A stretch of DNA of 64,000 nt from Cyanophora paradoxa (taxonomy: Eukaryota > Glaucocystophyceae > Cyanophorales > Cyanophoraceae): positions 1-64,000 of the forward strand of contig QPMI01000652.1 in NCBI GenBank assembly GCA_004431415.1, read 5' to 3'. Positions 1 to 10,067 of the stretch are shown one piece after another. The notes below the pieces were generated by a model. The model was not told where the DNA came from, did no database searches, and saw nothing but the letters and a program-made list of their open reading frames with translations. The translations under genes were made by a program, and so were the position numbers. Position 1 is the stretch's first letter; every line of letters begins with the position of its first letter.

Positions 1-1980
1 GGCTCGCGGCGGGCTCCGCTGGACTCAGACCGCTGGCTGTTCACGACGGAGGGCCACCCGCTGCCCCTCCTGCGCCTCCCCAAGCCCTCGTACCCCGTCG
101 AGCCTCTCCTCGAGATCCCCCCCGCCGAGCTCCGCTACATCGCCGGCTTCCAGGCGCGCCCCGCGCGCATCCCCAGCCCCGCCCTCTCTCAGGCACGCTG
201 ATGGCGGCCTCGGGCAGTGCGCGGCGTACCGGCGGGGGGAGCAGTGCCGGGCGCGGAGCGCGTACGCGGTGATGACCCCCCAGGAGCTCCTCGACGCCTT
301 CGTCTACGGCATCGGCCACGGCGTGCGCCCCCGCCCCCCCGCCCCGCCGCCCCCGCCGCCACCCGCCTCGTCCCAGCCCCGGGGCCCGCCGCAGGTGATG
401 CCCCAGCTGGAGTACAACGCGGTGCTCCGGCGGCAGCGCGAGGCGCAGCAGGCGCAGCACGCGCAGCAGGCGCAGCAGAAGCAGCAGCAGCAGGCGGCGG
501 GGGCGCCCAAGGGGCGGGGCCGGGGGCAGGCGCAGGCGCAGCAGCGGATGGTGCAGGTGGAGGTGGTGGGGGACACGGGGGGCCAGCCGGTGCACGTCGA
601 CGTGCGCCCCGCCGGGGACGGGATGGCAGAGATCGTCACCCGCGTCGGCTCCCAGGCCTACTCCACCCTCGTCGAGGGCCCGCCCCGCCCCGCGCCGCGC
701 CGCGCCGCGCCGCCCTCGCCGAGGCCGGGGCGCAGAGCGGCTGCTGCAGGAGGGTGCGGAGGAGGAGGACGAGGGCGGCGCCTACGCCGGCCTCGTCCGC
801 ATCCGCGGCGCCCCGACCTCGACGGCGTCCGCCCGCCCCGCCCTGCCCCGCCCCGCCCCGCCCGCCCGAGTCGGCCGCGCAGGAGCACGCCGCGGCGACG
901 GCGGAGTTCGGGCGGAGCTGCCGGTGGGGTTCGAGGGGAGGGCCCGCCCCCGCACGCCATGCTGCCGATCGCCCTCGCCGACCGCCCGAGGCCTGCGACG
1001 CCCTCGCCGCCCCGTGCCCCCGGCGCCCTCCTCCTCGCCCGCCGCGGCGCCTGCTCCTTCGCCAGGCCCGCCCGCCCGCCCCGCCGCGCGCCGCGGGGGC
1101 GTGGTGCCGGGCGATGCGGGAGCGCAGGAAGGGCGGGTGGCGGAGGAGGCGGGCGCCGGCGGCCTGCTCGTCGTCTCGGACGAGGAGCGGCCCTTCGGCA
1201 TGAGCGACGGTCCCCGCCCCGCCCGCGCCCCGGCCCGCGCCCCGCCGCGCGCGCCTCACCCCGGGGGCGTCGCAGACGGGACGGGGGAGGGCCTGCGCCT
1301 CGCCTGCGCGATGGTCGCCAAGTCCTCGGCGACCGCATCGAGGCCCTCCCCGCCCACCCCGGCCCGCATCCACGCCCCTGACGCTCCCTCGCAGGCCGCC
1401 ATCCGCGCCGGCCGCGCCCTCGCCGCCGCCCTCGCCGCCGCCCCGCCCCCTCGCCCGCCCCCGCTCCGCCAGCGCCTCATCCAGGTAGCCCCTCCCGCCT
1501 TCTTCCGCTCTCCTCCGGACGTGACGGCGGCCTCAGATCCGCCTCCCTCCGCGGGGCCGAGCGGGCCGGGAGGCGGCGGCGGGCCGCACGCTGGCGTCGC
1601 CTCCCAAGTCCTGCCCCGCCTCCCCGCTCCCGTCGGCGGCCACCGCGGCGGCCCCCCCGGCGGCCCAGCACGAGATCCCGCCGCTCTCGCCTCCCCGCCC
1701 CCGATCCCTCCCAGGCCCCCGGCTCCGTCCCGTCCCCGTCCCGCCGCACTCCCCGTCGCCCCTCGCGGAGACGCCGGCGGCAGCGGCTGCAGGCGACTCG
1801 GGCGCCGCCAGCCCCTCGCCCTCCCCCTCGGAGGCCCCGCCGCCACGCCCACCGCCCGGCTGGGGCGCCGCCTCCCCTGCGCCCCGCGCCCCGCCGCCCC
1901 GCCGAAGGCCCCCGCGGCCCCCGCGCCCTGCCGAGCCGCCCATCGGCAACCGCCCCAGGCCGGGCGGCGGAGGCGGCTAG
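1..1980 (+). CDS. 3' part of a multi-exon Q/P-rich protein gene, function unknown
   Basis: The gene enters from the left edge. A clear exon reads from about base 22 (DSDRWLFTTEGHPLPLL...) to the codons for AGFQ near 153. A GC-AG-like intron then fits, and coding resumes at about 215 with QCAAYRRGEQC and runs through a proline run and a glutamine/alanine-rich stretch (about 405-545) to STLVEG near 680. Further exons in other frames are suggested near 735-830 (RLLQEGAEEEDEGG, acidic) and 1,090-1,210 (GGLLVVSDEERPFG). The last exon probably ends at the TAG at 1978-1980 after a glycine run. Exon joins after 680 are guesses. No domain is recognised, and the Q-rich and acidic segments would suit a nuclear or regulatory protein. 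The 5' end is missing. Confidence 0.5.
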
Positions 1981-2878
1981 GGCGATAGCTATAGGATTCC
2001 GAGCTCTAGGGGCTGGTGGCCTATGTATTGACTCCTCCATTCCCGACTCGGCGAAGCTCCGTACCGCACTGCAGCTGCGGCATGCCATGATGCGTAGTCA
2101 CGGCCATGGCCATGGCCTCGGGATCTCGATCCGCCGCCGTGCGGCCTTCAAGGCTTCGGACTTGGGAGCCATGAATCAGTAGACTCAGTGTGACTTGCAA
2201 TTGGAATTCAATGATTTCCCGAAATTAATATCATAGTATTCACCGTGGCACCAAACTTAAGCTTGAAGATTAAAGGAACTTCGTCGGAAGTCCGACCGTC
2301 GGACGGTCTCGGCCCGCGTCGACGTCGGCCCGGCGGCCGGGGCGGGGGCGCGTACGGCGCTGACTGTCGGCGACTGCGGGCTTCGAATTCAGGCCCGGCG
2401 GCCGCCGGGCCCGGGGCTTCGAGCAATTGCACTGCGGCACTGGCGGCACTGCGGCATGCGCAAGCTGCGAATTCTCAAGTTCTTGAATTGCATACGCGTG
2501 CCTAGGTGCCACCAGAACTGGACCCCCCCCAAAGGAGGCTATTCCGGGGGCCCCTGAACGGAACCAAGGCCGTTTAAGGCATCTCCGAGGCCCAGAGGCT
2601 CAGGAAAAAATACCAGTTCCATACCCGGAGCGGATCCTAGGGTCTCGGGGGGAGGCCCCCCCGGGACCCCCCCGCCCCCAACTCGCCAGGAGAGGCCCGG
2701 GGAATGGAACCGGCGCTCTATTTCAACACTACGAGACCCGCAGACGCTAAATACGCGCTCCCCGCGGCGCCGGGGCGCGCCGGCGGCGCCGGCCGGGGGC
2801 GGATCAAATCTGCGCCCCGAGGCCCCCCGGAGGCTCCGAGAGGGCCGGCCGAGGCCGGGGCGAGGGGCGGAGCCGGCC
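1981..2878. other. Intergenic stretch, no gene seen
   Basis: AT-richer sequence (about 1,985-2,280) followed by GC-rich DNA leading to the promoter of the next gene. The open frames here have no codon pattern or motif that supports them. It holds a C8 run at 2523-2530. Confidence 0.5.
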
Positions 2879-2893
2879 ATATATAGGGGCCCG
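2879..2893 (+). promoter_or_regulatory. TATA box of the protease/recombinase gene
   Basis: CATATATAGGGGCCC lies about 75 bases before the ATG at 2959. The spacing and the G-rich 3' side match the TATA-like boxes further right in the window, but no GGGAATCCCG palindrome is seen upstream here. Confidence 0.55.
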
Positions 2894-2958
2894 AGCTAAT
2901 AGAAGGTCCACGGGAGCGAGCGGAGAGGCGCAGGGGGCGGGGCGGAGGGCGGGGCGGG

Positions 2959-5130
2959 ATGTTCAGCGTGGTCAAGGACGCCTACGAGGTCGCCGAGTTC
3001 GACGGCCTGTGGGGCCGGGACCGCCTGATCCTGCTGCGCTCCGACGCCGGCCTCGTCGTGCCCGTCGCCGAGCTGCGCCGCATCCTCATCTACGCCCCCG
3101 ATGAGCCGCCGGAGGACCCCGACCGGGCGCTGGCGGACCTGTACCGCGTCCCCTGCAGGCCCGTCGCGAGCGAGGAGACGATCCTGCTGCTCGAGATGCT
3201 CGGCGTGATCCGCCGCGGGGCGCACCGGCCCGACGGGAGCCCGCCGCGCGTCGTCTCCCTCCGCCACGCCGAGCAGATCGTGTGCGAGCGGTGGGACGAG
3301 GACCCCGGGGTGAGCGCGAGGAAGCGGTGCGTCGCCCGCCACATCCTCGCCGCGATCGAGCGCCGCCGGCTCGAGTCGTTCGAGCGCGTCGAGCTCCGCG
3401 TCCTCCGCCTCGGGCCCTCCAGCGCCACCCGCGTCTTTGCCCTCCGCTGCAAGCGCATCGAGGTCCCCGTGAGCGGCGCCCCCGACCAAGCACCGCCCCG
3501 GCGCCCCGCCCCGCCCCGCGCCCCACGCTCACCCGGCCTCAGGACGTCGAGTGGTACGCGCCCATCGCGTCCCTCGCGCAGGCGGCGTACGGCTCCTCGC
3601 GGGACGTGCCCTCGCTGCGGGCCGAGATCAGGCGCAAGCACCCCGACCTCGGGGCCGACTCGCCTTTTCGCTTCGAGGCACGGACCGACGTCGTCGGGCG
3701 GGCCCGCTTCGCCCTCCTCACCAAGGCGCGCGCCCGCCTCCCGCCTCCCGAGCGCGCCCCGGGCGCCGGCTGATCGATATTGTGACCGCCCGCGGCCGGG
3801 GGGTCAGACGCTGACGCTGTACGCCGGGCTGAACGCCGAGGTCGAGGGCGAGGCGACGCGCGGGGCGGCGCGCAAGTGGGGCTTCATCAGCCTCGCCGGC
3901 GCCGAGAGGATCCTCCAGGGCCTGCCGCGCTTCGGGGACGAGCTCCTCGTGCCGTTCCGCCGCCAGCGCCTCGCCCTCGAGGGCGCCGACGCCGCCGAGA
4001 TCGAGGCCGCCGCGCCGCTGCCCCTCGCCCCCGCCCGCCGCATCGCCATCTTTACGAAGCGCGAGTGGCTCACGGTAAGCAGAGGGACGCGCGGGGCCGG
4101 GGCGCGGGGATCGAGGCGGAGGGGCCGGGGGGCGCTGACCGCGGGCGGCGGCGGCAGGACCAGCACATCGCCAACTGCCTCTCGATCGTGCTGGCGCGGG
4201 CCAGCGCGGCGCCCCGCGTCCGAGCCCTGTACCCCATGACGCTCGACATTGCGACGAGCCTCCTCCGCCGCCACGCGCGCGCCAGCCCCGAGAAGCGCCG
4301 GCGCCGCGCCCTGGGGGCGGCGGAAGAGGGGCGCGTCATCCTCTGCCCCGTCTCGGGCGGGCTCGTGCGGCGCGGGTCGGAGCGAACCTGGAGCGCGGGG
4401 GGCCACTGGACGCTCCTCGTGATCTCCGGCGACCTGCGCCGCACCCGCTACTTTGACAGCCTGGGCGCGCGCCCGGACCCGTCGCTGGAGCGGGCGGCGA
4501 AAAAGGCCTTTCCGAACTTTGAGTTCGAGGTCGAGACGCAGCTGCGGCTGCAGGCCGATGGGTACCAGTGCGGCATCTGTGCGCGCGCCGCCGCCGCTCA
4601 GCGAGTGGTACCGGTACGGTGCAAGGGGAAGGGACGCCGACGCACCCGTGCGCGCGCAGGGGTCCTCTACTTTGCGGAGAGCGTGGTGAGCGAGGCGCTC
4701 CTCGGCTTTCCCTGGGACGACGAGCTGCGCACCGGCGCCCTCCACTACCTGCGCACCAAGTCGCCCTCGTACGAGGAGAGAAAGGCGATCAACGGGCGCT
4801 TCATCGCGGGAAAGAGGGAGCACTTTCGGAGCCTGCTCGAGTCGGCGCTCGTCGGCGACGTCTACCTCTTCTGCGAGGCCGACGTCGCCGATCCGGAGCG
4901 CGTGACGCTCCCGCCGCCGGCCGCCGCGGGCGAGGCCGCCGCCGCCGCCGCCGCCGCCGCCGAGGGAGGCCCCGCCGGCGGCGGACGGGGGCCGCTGGTC
5001 ATCTCCTCGTCCTCTTCCTCGTCGTCCTCGTCGTCCGCCCCGTCCGACGAGGCCGACGAGGCCCAAGGCGGGGCCGCGGACGGCGGCGCCGACGGCGAGG
5101 CAGAGGGCCTGGAGCTGGAGGCGGCGCCGG
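2959..5130 (+). CDS. Ulp1/C48-like cysteine protease, multi-exon (probable N-terminal half of a protease-recombinase protein)
   Basis: Exons fit at 2959-3468, 3543-3725, 3808-4074, 4158-4578 and 4660 onward, all joining in phase; the second intron (3726-3807) has a GC donor. The first 350 or so residues are unrecognised. The exons from 4158 hold the papain-like Ulp1 signature: His-Trp in GGHWTLLVIS, Asp in RYFDSLG about 18 residues later, and Gln and Cys in QADGYQCG. Removing the 81-base intron 4579-4659 joins the T at 4578 to GG at 4660 and gives CGIW followed by VLYFAESVV, the usual continuation after the catalytic Cys. The tail (4930-5130) is Ala/Ser/acidic linker. Coding then seems to continue, after a frame change near 5,110-5,190, into the tyrosine recombinase, with no promoter or start codon between them. 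This family normally cleaves SUMO-like tags or viral precursor proteins; the substrate here is unknown. Confidence 0.75.
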
Positions 5131-5159
5131 AGGCGAGCGAGGGCGAGGCGAGGGCGAGG

Positions 5160-5689
5160 GGCCGCAGAGGGCGGGCGGTCGCGCCCGGAGCCGTACGCGC
5201 TGCCGGAGGGCGAGTGGAGCCGCGAGCTGCGGGCGCAGATGAAGCTCTTCGAGGAGTGGAGGACGAGGGCGATCAACCCGGACCGCGCGGGGGCGGCCGT
5301 CGAGCGGAGCACGGCCCTGACGAACGACGTCGGTGAGCGGGCGCGGCGGCGGCGGCGGAGATGCATATGGGCGGGGCGGGGGACGGAGGAAAGGGGGCTC
5401 ACGGGGAATCGACGCAGGGACGGTGGGGCGCTTCCTGGGGTACCTGGCGGCGAGGGAGGAGGTCAGACCGCTCTCGTTCGACGTCTTCTCGCGGGGGGAC
5501 CTGATCGACCTGTGGATGCGGTTCCTGACGTTTCTCAAGGAGGAGAGGAAGCTCACCGCGGGGACGCTGAGCGGCTACACCAGCTCGATCATCATGGCCG
5601 CCGCCTTTGTGCACTCGAGGACGGGCGCCGCGACGGGGAGCGAGGGCCCGCACGCCCGCGCCCTGAAGAACGTCAAGGTCAGAGGCGCT

Positions 5690-5721
<32 letters not shown>

Positions 5722-6689
5722 AGAGGGATCTAGAGAGAGGAGGAGAGGGGCGGAAGAGGGTCGGGGCGGGGGCTACGAACCCGACGCCCGCCCGCCCGCA
5801 GGCGCAGCTGGAAAAGGAGAAGCGGGAGGAGCGCAAGTGGCGGCCGCGGGGCGAGAACTGGGTCGAGTACGAGCAGGTCCTGGGCGCCCGGCTCGCCGCC
5901 CTCGAGCAGTACGAGGGCGCGAAGACGGACTACGAGCGGGCCCAGGCCCTCCGCGAGGCCTGCCTCCTCGGCTTCCTCGCCGTCACGCCGGCCCGCGTCG
6001 GGATCATCCGCCGCCTGCGCGTGGGGGTGAGCCTGCGGCGCGACGCGGGGGCGTGGTGCATCGTCATCGACTCGATGCGGGCGGACGACGGGACGGGGGA
6101 GATGGCCCTCGCGAGCAAGACGGCCCGCTTCCACGGGGCCCTCTCGATCCCCGTCGCCGCCGTCCTGCAGGAGCCGCTCACCCTCTTCGTGGAGCGCTTC
6201 CGCCGCCTCCTCATCCCCGACGGCGCCCCCGACCAGCAGTGGCTCTTCACCAGCTCGAGCGGCGGCGTCCTCAGCGAGAGCGGCTACGGCGCCTGGGTCA
6301 AGCGGGCGCGTCGGAGGGGTGGCGGGGCGGGGCCGGGGCTCACCGCCGCGCCGGCAGGTGCTGGAGCGGTGGACGGGCAAGCCGGTCTCTGCACGCGCCA
6401 TGAGGGCCGTCCTGACGACCTACGTGCGGGAGCGGGCGGCGGCGCACCAGATCGAGGGGACACGGCGGCGGCGGTGATCGAGGGGACGGCCCGCCTCCTG
6501 CAGCACAGCGTCCAGACGGCGACGACGCACTACGACTACGGCGCCCGCGCCCGCCAGGCCGCCGCCGCCGTCGCGTTCTTCGAGATGGCCGCCCAGCAGC
6601 ACGCCGCCCGCCGCGCGGCCGAGGGCGCCGACCGCGAGCGCCTCCCGGCCCGTCCCGCCGCCCGCGGCCGCCGGCTCCTCTGCGGCTCC

Positions 6690-6721
<32 letters not shown>

Positions 6722-7933
6722 CGGGGCGCCGACGGGCCGGACGAGGGGGTACCGGTGGCGCAGCCCGCCGCCGAGCCCGAGCCCGAGCCCCGCGCCGGCG
6801 CCCCGTCTCCCCCTCCTCCTCGTCGTCCACCGCGACGCCGCCGCGCCGCGCAGCGCGGAGGACGGCGCCCCGAAGCCTGCGGAAGAGGATGAGGAGAGCG
6901 ACGGCGGGAGCGGGCGGGCCGCTCGGGAGGCGCGAGCTCGTACTCGGAAGACGGCGAGGATTCCACGGGGAGCGGGCCTCGAGCGGCGGCGAAGAGGGCC
7001 GGAGCAGAAGCGGAGGCGCTTCCCGTGGCAGAAGCAGAACCCGTTCACGAGGCCCGGGATGCAGGTCGAGCGCGACCTCGCGATCGCCGAGGGGAGGTAC
7101 TGCGCCCCGTGCGTCAAGGTGAGGCCCGCCCGCCGTCCGCCCCGCCCCGCCCCGCCCGCCCCTCTCCCGCGGACCGACCCGGCAGCGCCCGCGCGAGCAG
7201 ATCTTCCGCACCGCGGCGGGGTACCAGCGCCACCGGGCGACGTCCAAGGCGCACGGCCGAGGGGCCGGGGCGGGGCGGGGCGGCCGCCGGCGGGGTCCAG
7301 GGCCGCGCCGCGCGGCGCGGGCGGGACGGGGACGGGGAGGAAGAAGAGGAGGAGGAGGGGGAGGAGCAGGTCGGCGGCGAGCCCCCGCGGCCCGCGGGCC
7401 GCTCTGGCACCTGCGCTGGACGTCGGCGTCGCCCTTTCGGGCGGGCCAGGTCGTGGCGGCGCTCACCTCGCACGCGGCGGATCCCCTGCCGCGCCCCGTC
7501 TTTGCCCGCCTCGTCGCGACGGTGCCGCTCCCCTCGGGCGAGACGGAGAACCGCTTCGTCGTGCTCCGGCGCTTCGGGCCCTGTACGCGCCGTCGACCGA
7601 GGGCGGGCCCGGCGACTGGGGCGGCCCCGCGCGCTCGTACCGGTGCAGAGCGAGTCGAGGAACGGCGCCGTCGACGTGCTGACGAAAAGCGAGCGGATCT
7701 TCGACCTCCTCGGCCTGGGCTCCTCCTCGTCGGCGCCGCCGCCGCCGGCGCCGCCGCCGGCCCCGCGGGCCCGGCCCGCGACGAGGAGCGCGAGCGCGGG
7801 CCCCGCGGCGCGGCCGCCCGCCGAAGCGCGGGGCCCGCTCCGCGTAGCCCCTGCGGCCGCCCTCGAGCCGCCCCCGCCTCCCACCAGCTGCAGAGATCGA
7901 GCGCGCGCGGGCTGGGCGCGGCCCGGGAGCTGA
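5160..7933 (+). CDS. Crypton-like tyrosine recombinase with C-terminal C2H2-type zinc finger, multi-exon
   Basis: Coding from YALPEGEWSREL (about 5,190) has the look of a core-binding domain. Exons fit at about 5177-5332, 5418-5677, 5802-6305 and 6358 onward, with introns 5333-5417, 5678-5801 and 6306-6357 (GC donor). The catalytic domain shows Arg in TPARVGIIRRL (near 6000), Arg in SARAMRAVL (near 6400), then His and Tyr in LLQHSVQTATTHYDYG (6497-6540), the R..R..H..Y layout of tyrosine recombinases; the usual His of HxxR is not evident. A later exon ends in YCAPCVK at 7107 and an exon from about 7201 starts IFRTAAGYQRHRATSKAH, together a matrin/U1-like C2H2 finger split by an intron. The end is taken at TGA 7931-7933. 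The frame slips by one base near 6,465, 7,583 and 7,625, so the copy is either damaged or miscalled. It would cut and join DNA for mobility or integration. It may be one protein with the protease upstream. Confidence 0.7.
5698..5733 (+). repeat. GA microsatellite inside an intron
   Basis: A run of GA dinucleotides, slightly imperfect at its end, lies within the recombinase intron 5678-5801. Confidence 0.9.
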
Positions 7934-8050
7934 AGAGGTCGGCCGAACTGCGCGTGCGTAAAAAGAGGCCGGCGGGAGGAGACGCGGGGCGGCAAGCTAG
8001 CTGCAGCGCGCGCGGGCGCCGGGGCGCGAGCGCGTGCGACGCCGGCTTCG

Positions 8051-8461
8051 ATGGGGGACGCACCGGGGCCGCCGACGACGACTCCAGCGACGACGCAGTC
8101 GATCCTGGAGCGCGCAGGCTCGCAGCATGCCGTGTACCTGCTCCAGAGCGAAAAGGCGGGCGCCGGCGTGACCTACACCGGCTCCACCAGCTGCCTGGCG
8201 CGCCGGCTCAAGGAGCACCAAACGGGGGCGATCAAGGGCGCGTACACGGCCGGAAGGGGCCCCTGGCGACTCGTGGCTGCGGCGTGGGGCTTTGCAGACG
8301 CCGCCGGCGCGCGTTCGTTCGAGATGCGCGTCAAGAAGCGCTCCGGCGGCGCGAAGCGCAAGCTCCACGCCATGCGCGACATGGCGCATGAGGGTGCGAG
8401 CGCGGGCCTGGCGTTTGGGCTCGCCGAGGGCCTCGTGGGCGGCTGCGGCGAGGTCGGGTGA
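8051..8461 (+). CDS. SLX1-like GIY-YIG nuclease, 136 aa
   Basis: The protein has the GIY-YIG core near residues 28-95: VYLL, TYTGS about 12 residues later, ARRLKEH with the catalytic Arg and His, then GAYTAGRGPWRLV, a GF pair and SFE with the metal-binding Glu. The GA...GRGPW..V...GF....FE pattern is specific to the SLX1-like subgroup. There is no C-terminal RING/PHD domain as in cellular SLX1, so it resembles the short stand-alone versions seen in large DNA viruses and bacteria. Members nick or resolve branched DNA. The start is the ATG that leaves about 27 residues before the domain. No clear TATA or palindrome is visible upstream; an upstream exon cannot be excluded. Confidence 0.8.
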   Translation: MGDAPGPPTTTPATTQSILERAGSQHAVYLLQSEKAGAGVTYTGSTSCLARRLKEHQTGAIKGAYTAGRGPWRLVAAAWGFADAAGARSFEMRVKKRSGGAKRKLHAMRDMAHEGASAGLAFGLAEGLVGGCGEVG

Positions 8462-9394
8462 GGAAGGCAGGACGGGCCGCGATCGCGCGCCCGAGGCTAG
8501 CCTAGCGGATGAAGAGTCGGATGTAGAACCTTGAAGAAGCGCGAGATGCCGCTCCCGCGATGCTGCCTGCGCTCGCCGGGTACGAGGCTTTAAGCACGGG
8601 GGGGGGGGGAAAGGAGGGGGAGAGGTTGGGGGGGGGAGAGGGGGGGAGGGGGGAAGCGGAGCCACGTTGCGACAACGTCGGTCAGTGTTCGAGACCGGGA
8701 CCCAAGCGGCGCCGGCGGGCCGCAGCTCGCGCTCTGCGATCGGATTTGGAGACGTTATGCGAGAGCGGGTGCCTCCAGCCCGGCGCGGCCGAGCGCAGAT
8801 GCGAATGGCGGGCGATGGGCCGAGCCTCGCGGCGCCCTCCAGCAGGCCGCCCGCCGGCCTGGGCACCGTGCTTCGAACTGCCTCTGCGCCAGGCCTAGGC
8901 TCCTTCCGGTGAGCTGGTGCGCCCTCGAGCTCGCGCGGCCGCCGGCGACGACCGCACACACAGCAGCACAGCAGCACAGCAGCACCCAGCTGTGCAGCGC
9001 GCTCCGCTTACCGTCCAGGCGAACCGCCGGGGCATAGCTCGCGGCGCCGGCGCGGCTCCCCCGCCCCCATGCCTCGGCTCCTCCGATCCCCGTCGACGGC
9101 AAGGCGGCGGCGCCGTCCTGCAGGCCCAAGCTCGGCGCCGCGGAATCGGGTGCGAGGGGCAAGCCAGAGGCCCCAACCCGCCCCCGCCTCTGCAACCGCC
9201 CGACCGCCCGCGCCGCCATGCGCAGCCGCAGTGCCGCGGATCGCGGCGAGCTCAGCGATTCCGAGCGTGCGTGCATCTTCCGGGTGCGGCGGGGCGGCGC
9301 TCCTAGAATTCCCCAGCCCGCCCCTCTCGCAGCCGGCCTCGCGCCGCGCTCACTCGCCCCTAACCCCCGTACCCCGCGCAGCGCGCGGTCTACG
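8462..9394. other. Intergenic, no supported gene
   Basis: It holds an almost pure G/A tract at about 8,597-8,655 and a CAGCACA microsatellite near 8,958-8,985. Several long open frames exist on both strands, but they are explained by the high GC content. Confidence 0.5.
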
Positions 9395-9850
9395 GCCCTG
9401 TGGCGGATTCCGGGTACGGGCCGTGTACCCCTCTCTGCTCCGGGCGGCGCGCCGCCGACTCTTCCGATCTACGGGTCCGGCCCCTCCCAGCGGTGCCCCG
9501 CCGCGCTCGCCGACCCCCGTACCCCCGCAGCCTGCGCTACACTGGCCGTGGCGCATTCCGGCTACGGACCGTGTACCCCCTCCCTGCGCCGCGGCACCTC
9601 GCGAGGGGCGGCTCGCTCGAGCGGTTCGGCATGCTTCAGAGGCCCAGCGGAACCGACCTCAGGGGGGGGAGCGGCACCGTGCCCCGAATCGACCCGTCGC
9701 GAGGTCAGAGCCGCCCCGCGCCCCTGCCCCTCCCCCTAGACCCCCTCTGCCGCCCCGCCCCTTCTGATTCGGGACGGGGGCGGGGGAATGCAGGAACGAC
9801 CCTGAGGGGGGTAGCGGCACCCTACCCGGAACCGGCCGGGCGGCTCGATG
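9395..9850. repeat. Diverged scattered copies of the satellite core
   Basis: Forward copies near 9,399-9,430 and 9,548-9,580 read GGCG(G/C)ATTCCGG(G/C)TACGG followed by CCGTGTACCCC. Reverse-oriented remnants lie near 9,668-9,700 and 9,806-9,840. They resemble the B repeat of the arrays at 17.5, 27 and 42.5 kb but are much eroded. Forward then reverse order again points the copies toward each other. Confidence 0.6.
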
Positions 9851-10067
9851 GAGATGCGGCGGTCCCGCGCGCGACGGGGCGGCCCGCTGGGCCCGGCCCG
9901 CCTTAAAGGGAACCCGGCAGCCGCTCTCTCGGGCCAAGGATCGCGGTCCTTCGACCCCCCGCAGACGCGCCCAGGTGCGCCGCCCACGCCCGCGCCCTCC
10001 CCCCTCGGCGACCCCGCCCGCCGGCCCCTCGCTCCGCACCGACGCCCGCGTCTGCGCAGGCGAGAGC

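Noticed and set aside
3804-5402. A 532-residue minus-strand frame over the protease
   Set aside because: The plus strand shows the H, D, Q, C catalytic set and phased introns; the minus frame has no motif.
5678-5801. The GA-repeat coding for an Arg/Glu run in the recombinase
   Set aside because: Good GT and AG sites flank it and removing it joins FVHSRT...LKNVK to AQLEKEK in phase, so it is better read as intron.
2959-7933. Maverick/Polinton transposon (which also carries a Ulp1/adenain-like protease and an integrase)
   Set aside because: The integrase here is a tyrosine recombinase, not the DDE retrovirus-type integrase, and no protein-primed polymerase or packaging ATPase is seen nearby.
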